From a virus: DNA of 64,000 nt. The stretch's first letter is position 1. Each line of letters begins with the position of its first letter. Location of the stretch: positions 1 through 64,000 of IMG/VR virus record IMGVR_UViG_3300027736_000027. One strand, given 5' to 3'. Of this stretch, positions 1-8,920 are shown piece after piece. The position numbers were made by a program, and so were the translations under genes. The notes beneath the pieces are model-generated. The model was not told the DNA's origin. It did no database searches and was given only the letters and a program-made list of their open reading frames with translations.

Positions 1-3000
1 GTTGAGGTACTTGGGCATAAGCCGCTAGTTGAAGATGTGGTATGAATTAGGGTTATTGTGCCAGCACCAGATGTATATGGATTAAACATTGATCCAGTAA
101 TACCAAAACCGCTCCATGAACCTGGAAAACTTGCATAGGCATTTAAATTAACAGCTGCACCTGTATTACACATATCTGGTAATTGACTGGATATGGTTGA
201 CGGTACAAATATCTCAACCGTAACTGTTTTTGTTTGTTGTGAGGAACATGTAGCTGTGCCTATCACATATTGTATAAGGTTATTACCAATAGAACACAGT
301 GATGGAGTTAATACACCATTCAGGTTAAGGTACGGTGTTGTCATCCAACTACCTGTACTTGGTGCAACTGACATTTGTATAAGAGCATCTGAACTACATA
401 CTGGTCCAACCGGGGTAATGTTAGGTACCGGTGGATTAAGTACAGATACGGTAATGGTTCTGCTATCAGGACAAATTGTAGTGTTAGGTGTTGAACTTGT
501 ATTGTAAGTTAGTACATAACTGCCTGTACCCAAGCCAGCTGGGTTAAATGCGTTTTGACTAATACTCATACCCGACCAGGTACCCGTTGTATTTTGAACA
601 ATAGACATTAGGTTAAACTGATTATTGGTAACACACATATTAGGAACTACTCCAGTTAATGAAGCTGTATTATAGGTTGATGGAAAAATAGCAAAGGTGT
701 TTGTATTTACACAAGGTCCAACTTGAACCATATATCCAACAATACTACTTGATGGAGAAGATAGGGACGGCGTAACAATACCTAAACTACTAACAGCTGA
801 GTTATTAGACCAGGTCCCGCCAACTGGATTAGCCGCCAATACAAAAGAAGCTGTGTTATTACAAAATGGACCAGCCGATGTCATGGTAGGAATAACCGTA
901 TTTGTTACGGATATGTTTAATTGTGTACTTGATGGACAAACAGTAGGATTGGGCGTTGAACTTGTATTGTATGTAATATTATAAATGGCCGTGTTTAAAC
1001 CGGCTGGCGAAAAAGATCCGCTAGAGACTCCTGCACCGCTCCAAACGCCTGTAGTGTTTTGTACAATACCCATTAGGTTAACAGCAGAGCCTGTTACGCA
1101 TAGGTTGTTTATACTACCGGTTAAGGCTGAAGTGTTAAAATAAGAAACTTCGTAACTACCGGTATTAGAGGCTGCACAGGTACTGATTGAAATTGCATAG
1201 GTATAACTATTAACTCCGATTACGGTTGGCGATACTACTCCTAATGTACTTACACCAACTCCAGTAAATACTCCACCGGCTGGAGAAGCAATTATTTGAT
1301 ATGGTGAGCTGTTATTACATAGGTTTGGTATTAAAGATAGGGTCGGAGTAGGTGGATTGATTGCCCATAAGTTAAGTGTACGTGTCATTGGACAATTAAT
1401 CGCAGTTGGTGTGATCACAACTGAGTAAGTTATATTTGACTGAGTACCGACCGCAAGATTAGGTATAAGGATTGTTGACTGTTGAGTATTACCTGCTAAA
1501 AAGAGGTTAGGCGTCCAAGAGTAGGTGTATTGTGATAATGACGGTGGAATACTAAATACCACTCCAGCTGCAATACCGCCGCCTGGACATAGTGTCACTG
1601 ATGATGGACTTAGTGTTGGAGAAAACACATGAGTGAGTATGTTAAACGAAGTTGTGTATGCACATGAACCATCAAACACTCTTACCTGATAATTACCAGT
1701 TCCCATATTTCCAAACACATAACTATTTTGACCAGTTGGAGCCAGTGATGCGTTATAAGCAGGTGTATTATTGGAATTCCATACTGAATATGAATTAGCA
1801 CCTGGCGGAGAACCTGATGCAGGAGTTAAGTTAATAGTTCCACTGCCATTTGCCGAGTTTAAACAAACCGACGTAGTTAGTAATGATATACTGCCAGGCG
1901 GAGATGGTATTAGGGTGAATGAAGCAGCTTCGTTACAATTTTGTAGTGAAGTATAGGTTACGGTGTATACCGAAGCCTGTACTGGATTATTTACGGTGTA
2001 TCCCATTGCCACGCCTAATGGAGCAGAGATAGCGGTATTGTTAGTAGACCATTGAACACTATTACCGGTTACACTTAAATAGGCTTGAGCACCACAATAT
2101 GGTTTTAATAGATTTTGTATTTGCGGTGTACCGGTTCCTACTGAGATGGTTGCAGTTGCTGAGCCACAACCAGCATTTCCAAAACCAGTTATTGTTACAC
2201 TATACGTGCCAGGAAGCAGTCCACTTACTGTTGCTGAGGTACCCACTACTGCACTATTTGAATTTACCCAAGTATAGTTATATCCTGTGCCGCTACCGTT
2301 TCCTTGCACCGTGCCAGTTCCACTTGATCCGCCGGCACAACTTGTTCCTGAACCAATACCTGCAATGTTTACTAGAGTAGGCATGATTGTATTGGTTGCA
2401 ATATAAGAACAGCCCGACGGAGAGTTTAACTGAACTGTATACACTGCTCCTGCGATTACTGGACTTATGGTTAGTGTTGGAGCGGTACCTCCTGCATTTG
2501 CAGGAATTGTTCCTGTGATAGGAGCTATCCATTGATATGAAGAGTATCCTAATGGTGCAGCAATAATAGCTTGATTTGAACCAGCACAAAAACTAACAGG
2601 TCCTGCAATGTTTCCTCCAACCCCACCTAATCCCTGACCAACTAATTGACCACCACATCTTGCATCAAAGTAAGCAGTTCCATGATGTCCAGAATAAGAA
2701 CAATCAGAACACGTTACTACAATTCTAATACATTGACCAATGTAAGGAGTTAAATCAATATATTTTGTTTGCCAGTTAACCCATGAAACCCCACTTGTAA
2801 CTTGATAACCAGGAACTCCACTTTGACAACTTTGTCCAGAAGGAGTTAGGCTCACGTTAGCACAAGGTATTGGGATTAATGAACCTGTACAATTATACAT
2901 ATCAATTCTAAAAGCAGGTTGTCCGCAACACTCATGAACGCCATCCCAAGAACCTGCATAACAAAATTGAAATAAGGTATTTGAATTTGAAACTGGAAAT

Positions 3001-3683
3001 TGCGTCATAATTCGAGTCATCAAACCTGTTGGACAAGAGTTTTGTAGTCTTGCAACTCGGTTACCGCCAAGAGGCGAATTAGGTATTGAGACATTGTCAA
3101 TACTAAATCCTGGTGGATTAGCACAACTAGGTGCAGGTAGTATTGGAGTAGCTACAATAGAAAATTCAGGACTACCTGCATTCCAATTAGCAATAGGATT
3201 AGCAACACATCCAGCACCATATGTAGGATTTCCACAACAAATATTAGAAGTGTTTTGTCCACTTTGAATTGTCCATCCTAAAACAGAATTCATTCCACTA
3301 TAAGCTCCAGGTGCAGTAAGCTCAAAGTCTTCATTCACACAAGCATTACCAGGTGAATTAACTGAGTTAGGACCTCCAATCGGTCTGTTATTTGAATTGA
3401 CCGGTAGTAATGGTTTAATACCGTACTTTTGATTTACCCATGCTCTTTTTACAAGAGCAATATAGTTGATGTATTCTGAGCCAAAGACATTTCGTCTCAG
3501 CAACTCAACCCGCATAGAGGCTTCATCGAATCCTTGTAAGGAGTCTCCATAGTAACTTTTATAATCGGTTAAGGAGTTTTTAGAAAGATAGTCACGATTG
3601 TTTATGTATCGTTCTTTGGCTGGTGTTTGTGCAATTACCGTTAAGGTTAATAGTAATAGACAGTAGGTGATTAGTTTTTTCAT
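1..3683 (-). CDS. Giant exported Cys-rich repeat adhesin, 3' end outside window
   Basis: The frame is open from an ATG at 3683 to the window edge, at least 1227 codons, so the C-terminus is missing. Residues 1-19 form a signal peptide (MKKLITYCLL..., ending near VIAQ). A region with many Cys follows, resembling the N-terminal parts of Bacteroidetes surface proteins, then repeated beta-rich units of roughly 80-100 residues with recurring phrases such as TTGxWSGxGVS, FNPAGLGT and YNTSSTPNPT. These resemble the PKD/Ig-like repeats of Bacteroidetes gliding or type IX secretion adhesins. Role is inferred: a surface or secreted adhesin. It carries no capsid-type leader, unlike the tagged genes next to it. 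The frame was checked by translating the first and last several hundred bases, not every codon. Confidence 0.8.
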   Translation of the reverse strand, partial: MKKLITYCLLLLTLTVIAQTPAKERYINNRDYLSKNSLTDYKSYYGDSLQGFDEASMRVELLRRNVFGSEYINYIALVKRAWVNQKYGIKPLLPVNSNNRPIGGPNSVNSPGNACVNEDFELTAPGAYSGMNSVLGWTIQSGQNTSNICCGNPTYGAGCVANPIANWNAGSPEFSIVATPILPAPSCANPPGFSIDNVSIPNSPLGGNRVARLQNSCPTGLMTRIMTQFPVSNSNTLFQFCYAGSWDGVHECCGQPAFRIDMYNCTGSLIPIPCANVSLTPSGQSCQSGVPGYQVTSGVSWVNWQTKYIDLTPYIGQCIRIVVTCSDCSYSGHHGTAYFDARCGGQLVGQGLGGVGGNIAGPVSFCAGSNQAIIAAPLGYSSYQWIAPITGTIPANAGGTAPTLTISPVIAGAVYTVQLNSPSGCSYIATNTIMPTLVNIAGIGSGTSCAGGSSGTGTVQGNGSGTGYNYTWVNSNSAVVGTSATVSGLLPGTYSVTITGFGNAGCGSATATISVGTGTPQIQNLLKPYCGAQAYLSVTGNSVQWSTNNTAISAPLGVAMGYTVNNPVQASVYTVTYTSLQNCNEAASFTLIPSPPGSISLLTTSVCLNSANGSGTINLTPASGSPPGANSYSVWNSNNTPAYNASLAPTGQNSYVFGNMGTGNYQVRVFDGSCAYTTSFNILTHVFSPTLSPSSVTLCPGGGIAAGVVFSIPPSLSQYTYSWTPNLFLAGNTQQSTILIPNLAVGTQSNITYSVVITPTAINCPMTRTLNLWAINPPTPTLSLIPNLCNNSSPYQIIASPAGGVFTGVGVSTLGVVSPTVIGVNSYTYAISISTCAASNTGSYEVSYFNTSALTGSINNLCVTGSAVNLMGIVQNTTGVWSGAGVSSGSFSPAGLNTAIYNITYNTSSTPNPTVCPSSTQLNISVTNTVIPTMTSAGPFCNNTASFVLAANPVGGTWSNNSAVSSLGIVTPSLSSPSSSIVGYMVQVGPCVNTNTFAIFPSTYNTASLTGVVPNMCVTNNQFNLMSIVQNTTGTWSGMSISQNAFNPAGLGTGSYVLTYNTSSTPNTTICPDSRTITVSVLNPPVPNITPVGPVCSSDALIQMSVAPSTGSWMTTPYLNLNGVLTPSLCSIGNNLIQYVIGTATCSSQQTKTVTVEIFVPSTISSQLPDMCNTGAAVNLNAYASFPGSWSGFGITGSMFNPYTSGAGTITLIHTTSSTSGLCPSTS

Positions 3684-3792
3684 AATTAAGTAGTTATAAT
3701 ATTACTATTATATATTGAATTTTATGAAAAGGGTTCGGTAAATAGTTAATCTAATTATTAGAGTAGATCTTTTAATTATTAAAGAGATTAAT

Positions 3793-4380
3793 TCAGGTTA
3801 ATTTCCGACGGACTTTTGAATTTGGTCGAGAGTCTGAAACCTTTTTGCCTAACTGATTAAATCTTGACTGCACGTCTGATTTTAGGTTCATATACTTCTT
3901 ATCATTTGCCAATCCACGATATTCTTCCATTTCAGTATCTGAAGGAGCTTCGCCGTATTCAACTGTACCGTCTACTACTTGATTAAAAAGGTCAGGTAAA
4001 GGTAAAGTGATAGGTAACTCAGGAATATCAAGTTTATCATGAATACGAATTCCATAAGTTCCATAAGTTGCATCGTACATTGCATGAACAGTATATTCAC
4101 GAGCTGCTAAATCAACACTTATATCAAAATAGGTTTCATCATCCCTAGTTAATTCAGTTTGGATTTGATTAAGTACGTGATCAATCATTGCATTATCTAC
4201 TTCTCCATCGAAATCTTCCATTCTAGCTTCCGTATCTGCATCAGCAGCAAGCTCATCACGTTGAGCATCAGATAAATATCCAAAATTTCGAATTGGTTGA
4301 ACTCCTTTAAGTTTAGCACGTTTAGAACCCATTGATTCATTTACAAATTGCCCAAATCTTTTAACTATTTGATTTTTCAT
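3793..4380 (-). CDS. Leader-tagged hypothetical protein (195 aa)
   Basis: Function is not recognised. The N-terminus MKNQIVKRFGQFVNES is a clear member of the shared leader family, with V-N-E followed by S as a candidate prohead-protease site after residue 15. The remainder is acidic and mixed alpha/beta, with a basic C-terminal tail (SKVRRKLT). It sits downstream of another gene with an almost identical leader (MKKQIVKRFTQFINEG), suggesting leader duplication. Probably a packaged internal protein, by analogy with T4 internal proteins. Confidence 0.75.
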   Translation of the reverse strand: MKNQIVKRFGQFVNESMGSKRAKLKGVQPIRNFGYLSDAQRDELAADADTEARMEDFDGEVDNAMIDHVLNQIQTELTRDDETYFDISVDLAAREYTVHAMYDATYGTYGIRIHDKLDIPELPITLPLPDLFNQVVDGTVEYGEAPSDTEMEEYRGLANDKKYMNLKSDVQSRFNQLGKKVSDSRPNSKVRRKLT

Positions 4381-4395
4381 TAGGTTAATTCTTTT

Positions 4396-4860
4396 TTAAT
4401 AATGTTGTTTAGCGTACATAGTTAATATCTTTGTTATGTGTTCTGGACTAGTACCGCGATGAGTATCACTAGATGAAACGGTTTGAGCTAGTTCATCTAT
4501 TGTCATGCTACCGTCATTCACAAACTCATCAACTATCTCTGCTGCGAGCTGGCTTCCAGGGGTAAAGTATTCGTCTTCTAAAATATGTAATAGCTTTTTT
4601 GGATTGTTACGGTAGTATGTTGGAATCCCTAACTGAGAGCCATGGTCAACATTCTTTTCTCTTGAATTTTTAGTACGCATTGCAATTTTTTTAAAGTGAT
4701 CTTTATCGTCATCAGTCAACTTATTAAACTCTGATTCAAAATCAACTGGTTCTGTGTGTTTACCTGTCATGCGGTTATGGGCAGTCCTTAATAAATTATG
4801 AACTGGATTATCTCCTTCGTTTATAAATTGTGTAAATCTTTTAACTATTTGCTTTTTCAT
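4396..4860 (-). CDS. Leader-tagged hypothetical protein (154 aa)
   Basis: The frame is open further upstream (to 4929), but the ATG at 4860 is preferred because it places the leader MKKQIVKRFTQFINEG at the N-terminus, matching the neighbour at 3793. I-N-E then G is the candidate cleavage site after residue 14. The body is charged and mostly helical, ending in a segment rich in Ser and Thr (TVSSSDTHRGTS). No enzymatic motif is seen. Likely a packaged protein with a processed N-terminus. Confidence 0.7.
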   Translation of the reverse strand: MKKQIVKRFTQFINEGDNPVHNLLRTAHNRMTGKHTEPVDFESEFNKLTDDDKDHFKKIAMRTKNSREKNVDHGSQLGIPTYYRNNPKKLLHILEDEYFTPGSQLAAEIVDEFVNDGSMTIDELAQTVSSSDTHRGTSPEHITKILTMYAKQHY

Positions 4861-4931
4861 TAGTTTAATTCTTTTTTTAATAATGTTATTTATCTGGGTA
4901 TTCAGGTCAGAACTTAAAATATTGTGCATAT

Positions 4932-5912
4932 TTAGCTAAAGTAGATATTTCCATTAACCGTACAGTTATTCTGTTTAAGTTTTTGGTTAAAAATATTGTG
5001 AATTGACTTAAACAGCATACTATTAGTCGGTCCGGCCGCCGCAGCTTCACGATGTATATTATTAATAATTGTAGATCTTGACACATCAAGGTCTCCACCT
5101 ACTACTAAATTTTTTGGTAGTGTAGTAATGGTACTGCCATCTAACATTAAACTGCCGCTTATTGATAAATTATCTGGAAGAGCGGTAATGTGTCTGCAAC
5201 TGGTTAATTTTAAATCTCCAACTACTGATAAGTTTTCTGGTAATTTTTCTATAGCTGAATTTGATAAAAAAATTGATCTTTTAAATTTTGAATTTTCAGG
5301 TAACTCTTTAATTATACTTCCATTTGCTGTAAATATACCGTTTACTGTTAAATTATTTGGTAACTCTTTAATTTTTGAATATGATATTGTTAATGCTCCA
5401 CGTACAGAAAGATTATCAGGTAAACTTTCTAAACTAGTTCCGTATAACTCTAGATTAAACTGACTATTATTTGGTTCAATATAATTTTTTACACGTTTTG
5501 CATCATGCAATAAATTTTTAAACTGATCGACTGTATAGCTATCAACTACACCGATACTATTTAAGTGTATTAGTTCTTCAATATCAAAATTTATTGGATT
5601 CCAAGTATCCGCATTTTCAAAAATCTTTTCACTATCATTAATATAATCAGAAGAGAGTGTTTCTATTTCAGGATTCTTTTTAAATACTTCGCAAACTTCT
5701 TTTAAAATAGAGGTCACAGTTGAGTATGGATCAATTATTCTATTATCAATAAGTTTTTCAACTTTTTTAAATAACTCATCTGGTATTCGTAAGCGTTTAA
5801 GTGCTCTAAGAAATAATTTGAGTTTAACTGAATGTAACTTAATCATTTCATTTAACTGATCTGTATTTTTTATTGGATCTTTCCAACTTTCATATAGTTT
5901 AATATACTTCAT
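4932..5912 (-). CDS. Leader-tagged LRR protein, divergent member (326 aa)
   Basis: Leader MKYIKLYESW (L-Y-E then S). Residues about 12-105 are a helical segment absent from the paralogs. Residues about 105-150 are the helical module shared by the family (WNP..., ELIHLNSIGVVD...). Six degenerate leucine-rich repeats (xxLPxNLxVxGxLxL) follow, and a C-terminal tail. Unlike the paralogs its repeats have almost no Cys and its codon use is more AT-rich, so it looks like the oldest or most diverged copy. The repeats resemble the short LPX-type LRRs of YopM/IpaH effectors; no E3-ligase domain is present. Inferred role: protein-binding internal protein. Confidence 0.75.
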   Translation of the reverse strand: MKYIKLYESWKDPIKNTDQLNEMIKLHSVKLKLFLRALKRLRIPDELFKKVEKLIDNRIIDPYSTVTSILKEVCEVFKKNPEIETLSSDYINDSEKIFENADTWNPINFDIEELIHLNSIGVVDSYTVDQFKNLLHDAKRVKNYIEPNNSQFNLELYGTSLESLPDNLSVRGALTISYSKIKELPNNLTVNGIFTANGSIIKELPENSKFKRSIFLSNSAIEKLPENLSVVGDLKLTSCRHITALPDNLSISGSLMLDGSTITTLPKNLVVGGDLDVSRSTIINNIHREAAAAGPTNSMLFKSIHNIFNQKLKQNNCTVNGNIYFS

Positions 5913-5917
5913 ATCAT

Positions 5918-6550
5918 TTATCTACAAATTTTGCCGTCTACCGATAAATCCTGAGGTAACTCGCCTAAGCTGGTACAATTATATAAGACTAATTCTCCAC
6001 CAACCGTTAGGCCAGCAGGTAAACTCTTTAGGGACCTACAACCATGTAGGCTTAAGCTGCCATTAACCTTTAATCCAGCAGGTAAACTCTTTAATCCGGC
6101 ACAGCCATATAGGCTTAAGTTTCCGGCAACATTTAAGCCGGCAGGTAAACTCTCTAAACTAAAGCAGTTAGATAAGTCTAAGCTTCCGCTAATTTTTAAT
6201 CCAGCAGGTAAACTCTCTAAGCTGGTACAAGCATATAATTGTAAGCTTCCTCCAACCACTAGGTCATCCGGTAAACTCTTTAAGCCCGTACAGTACTCTA
6301 AGTTTAAGTTTTCTCTAACCACTAACCCATTAGGTAAACTCGTCAAAAGGGCACATCCACCTAGGTTTAAGGATTCACCTTCGCACCAACCTTTAATATA
6401 GTTAATAATACGCTGTTCAGCATCCCTAAGTTTCTTTAGATCGGCTAATTCTTTATCTGAAACTACTCCTATCTCATGAAGCCCTTGAGCCTCAGCAAAG
6501 GTATCGGCTGTTATAGGGTTCCATGATTCATATAGTTTAATATACTTCAT
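5918..6550 (-). CDS. Leader-tagged cysteine-ladder LRR protein (210 aa)
   Basis: Leader MKYIKLYESWNP, then the shared helical module (residues 13-55, with LHEIGVVSDKEL) and seven 21-residue repeats of the form L-x-S-L-P-A-G-L-x-V-x-G-x-L-x-L-x-x-C-T-x. Each repeat places one Cys at the same ladder position, and the last ends in the family signature ELPQDL. The gap to the gene upstream in transcription (6556) is only 5 bp, the same spacing used between most members, so these genes are co-transcribed. The target is unknown; the LPX-type solenoid suggests protein binding. Confidence 0.8.
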   Translation of the reverse strand: MKYIKLYESWNPITADTFAEAQGLHEIGVVSDKELADLKKLRDAEQRIINYIKGWCEGESLNLGGCALLTSLPNGLVVRENLNLEYCTGLKSLPDDLVVGGSLQLYACTSLESLPAGLKISGSLDLSNCFSLESLPAGLNVAGNLSLYGCAGLKSLPAGLKVNGSLSLHGCRSLKSLPAGLTVGGELVLYNCTSLGELPQDLSVDGKICR

Positions 6551-6555
6551 ATCAT

Positions 6556-7302
6556 TTATCTATAAATTTGACCTACTACGTTTAGGTCCTGCGGTAACTC
6601 GCCTAGGGCAGTACAGCCGTGTAAGTCTAAGTATCCGCGAACTTCTAGATCCGCAGGTAAACTCTTTAAACTCGTACAGCCCGTTAAGGATAGAACGCCG
6701 CCGATCTTTAAGCCAGCTGGTAAACTCTCTAGGTCAGTACAGTTATTTAAATTTAAGGTTGAATTAACTGTTAACCCAGCCGGTAAACGAGTTAGGGACG
6801 TACAGCCACTTGCGTGTATGGAGCCTCCAACCTTTAAACCTTGAGGTAACTCGCCTAATTTGGTACAGCCATTTAAATTTAAGTATGATCCAACCACTAG
6901 GTCATTAGGTAAACTCTCTAAGTTTGTACAAAAATTTAGTTCTAAGCCTCCGCTAATCACTAGACCAGCGGGTAGACTCCTTAAATTGGTACAACCGTTT
7001 GCGTATAGGTAGTCTTTGACCTTTAATCCAGCAGGTAAACTCTCTAAACTTGTACAACCATATAAGCCTAAGTTTCCGCCAACCTTTAAGCCATCCGGTA
7101 AACTCTTTAGCAAGGTACAGTCCCGTAAGTCTAGGCTCCCAACTCCAGAGTAGTGGAGAATCTCCCACTCAGTCGCCATAAGTTTCTCTAGCTGGGCTAA
7201 TTCCTGGTCAGAAACAATTCCTATTGAGTGTAGTTCTTGAGCCTCAGCAAAGGCCTCGTCTGACATGGGGTTCCAGTTTTCGTATAGTTTAAGATACTTC
7301 AT
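6556..7302 (-). CDS. Leader-tagged cysteine-ladder LRR protein (248 aa)
   Basis: Leader MKYLKLYENWNP, shared helical module (EAQELHSIGIVSDQEL) and nine LRR units of 21 residues, ending ELPQDLNVVGQIYR. One internal unit also uses the ELPQGL form usually found only in the last repeat, which suggests an internal duplication or a fusion of two smaller arrays. Same operon as its paralogs on both sides. Likely packaged; binding partner unknown. Confidence 0.8.
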   Translation of the reverse strand: MKYLKLYENWNPMSDEAFAEAQELHSIGIVSDQELAQLEKLMATEWEILHYSGVGSLDLRDCTLLKSLPDGLKVGGNLGLYGCTSLESLPAGLKVKDYLYANGCTNLRSLPAGLVISGGLELNFCTNLESLPNDLVVGSYLNLNGCTKLGELPQGLKVGGSIHASGCTSLTRLPAGLTVNSTLNLNNCTDLESLPAGLKIGGVLSLTGCTSLKSLPADLEVRGYLDLHGCTALGELPQDLNVVGQIYR

Positions 7303-7323
7303 TAGGGTTATTTATTCAGAATA

Positions 7324-8169
7324 TTATGCCGATTTAATTATTTGAGATAGGGTATTTGCTCTATTTTTAACTTGACCAGCCCATTCAGAGTCCAACATTT
7401 CGGTTGAGGCCTTTTTATAATTATTGGATAAAATATACTTTAGAAAATTATTAAATTTAGATAAGCCGGCCTTTCCTAAATTAAATACCATTTCAGTTAA
7501 AACACCCTGTACTGATAATGGTAGTTTTGGCCAAACTGTTGAAATATTTACCGAACGGTCTTGTGATATTAAGGTCTGTGCATCGTTTTTTGCCTGGATT
7601 AAATCATTGTTTAATAGAGTAGATATTTGAGCATCAGTAAGCTTGGCTTTTCCAGCTTTAATTTTAACCGGATTTGCTCCAACACTTTTAAGTAGTACAC
7701 TTGAATCTTCTCGGTTTAGGTTAAAGCCAACTCCAATCGTTGGATTTTTTTTAGTATCTAAATACTTAATATATTTTTTACCTTCATGCTGAATTACCCG
7801 GTCTTTAATTGAACTAACCACCTGGTCAGTAGACGGCGGTGGAGCAACAAATGTCCCTAAGCTGTTTTGAACCTGGATATTAGCAATATGATTATCAATT
7901 TGAGTTTTATAGCTTTGGTCAAAAATACCAAGTTCACCATTAATTGCATCGCCGACACTCGCATAGGCCCAATCTTTAGTTTTAAAGCCTGAGTTTAAAG
8001 CCTGATTTACCTTATTCATTGTTAATACATCAGGTATTGATAAAATGGCCTTTGCTAAGTTAGGTTCGGTTGTTCCAAGACCAGCACAGGCAACCTGAAT
8101 TTCATTTGCTATTTGATCAGAGGTTAAGGCCTCATTGATCCAACCTTCAAATACTTGTAAATACTTCAT
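7324..8169 (-). CDS. Leader-tagged T4-type lysozyme (GH24)
   Basis: Cleaves the glycan chain of peptidoglycan. The catalytic triad of T4-type lysozymes is readable as E129 (HEGKK), D138 (YLDTKK) and T144 (PTIGVGFNL), followed by the family's C-terminal helices (MVFNLGKAGLSKFNNFL... near residues 228-250). Residues 1-14 are a leader (MKYLQVFEGWINEA) with both V-F-E and I-N-E candidate sites. Residues 15-115 form a helical N-terminal domain not recognised with certainty. The leader and the position inside the LRR operon suggest a virion-packaged entry lysozyme rather than the cytoplasmic endolysin; that is inference. Confidence 0.85.
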   Translation of the reverse strand: MKYLQVFEGWINEALTSDQIANEIQVACAGLGTTEPNLAKAILSIPDVLTMNKVNQALNSGFKTKDWAYASVGDAINGELGIFDQSYKTQIDNHIANIQVQNSLGTFVAPPPSTDQVVSSIKDRVIQHEGKKYIKYLDTKKNPTIGVGFNLNREDSSVLLKSVGANPVKIKAGKAKLTDAQISTLLNNDLIQAKNDAQTLISQDRSVNISTVWPKLPLSVQGVLTEMVFNLGKAGLSKFNNFLKYILSNNYKKASTEMLDSEWAGQVKNRANTLSQIIKSA

Positions 8170-8174
8170 ATCAG

Positions 8175-8915
8175 TTATCTATAAATTTTGCCGCCAATCT
8201 TTAAGCCGGCAGGTAAACTCTCTAGGCCAAGGCAACCACCTAAGGTTAAGTCGCCATCAACAACTAGATCAGCAGGTAGACTCTTTAAGCCCGTACACCG
8301 ATTTAGGCTTAAGGTTCCACCGACCTTTAAGCCAGCTGGTAAACTCTTTAGCTGATAACAGTCAGTTAAGTATAAGTTTCCTCTAACCTCTAGACCAGCC
8401 GATAAACTCTCTAAACTCGTACAGCCTCTTAAGTCATCGCCAACCACTAAGCCAGCCGGTAAACTCGTTAAGCCCGTGCAGTTTGCTAAGTCTAATTGGC
8501 CACCAACCACCAGGCCAGCAGGTAAACTCGTTAAGGAAGAGCAGCCGAATAAAGTTAAGTCATCTTCAACCTTTAAGTCAGCCGGTAAACTCGTTAAGCT
8601 TGTACAGCCAGTTAGGTCTAAGTAGTCTCCAACAACTAGGCCAGCCGGTAAACTCCTTAAGCCAGTACAGTAATTTAGGTCTAAGAAGCCATCGACCTTT
8701 AAGCCAGCCGGTAAACCCGTTAATAAGGCACAGAAACTAAGATCTAAGTTGCCAAATCCTTTAAAATTAAGTATTTGGTGTTGAGCCTGCTTTAAACTAA
8801 CCAAGTCCTCTAATTCCTGACTTGAAACAACTCCTATTTGGTGCAGTTCCTGAGCTGACTCTAACTCTTGATCAGACAGAGGGTTCCATGATTCATATAG
8901 TTGCAGATACTTCAT
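8175..8915 (-). CDS. Leader-tagged cysteine-ladder LRR protein (246 aa)
   Basis: Leader MKYLQLYESWNP, helical module (SAQELHQIGVVSSQEL) and nine LRR units. The fifth unit is two residues short (VVGDDLRGCTS), a small deletion inside one beta-strand position, and the sixth has LESLSAGL in place of LESLPAGL. The protein ends with KIYR like its relatives. Spacing to the lysozyme gene downstream is 5 bp, so the lysozyme lies inside the LRR operon. Confidence 0.8.
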   Translation of the reverse strand: MKYLQLYESWNPLSDQELESAQELHQIGVVSSQELEDLVSLKQAQHQILNFKGFGNLDLSFCALLTGLPAGLKVDGFLDLNYCTGLRSLPAGLVVGDYLDLTGCTSLTSLPADLKVEDDLTLFGCSSLTSLPAGLVVGGQLDLANCTGLTSLPAGLVVGDDLRGCTSLESLSAGLEVRGNLYLTDCYQLKSLPAGLKVGGTLSLNRCTGLKSLPADLVVDGDLTLGGCLGLESLPAGLKIGGKIYR

Positions 8916-8920
8916 TAAGG

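Noticed and set aside
2099-2589. Short ORFs within the adhesin region on both strands
   Set aside because: Shadows of the long minus-strand adhesin frame.
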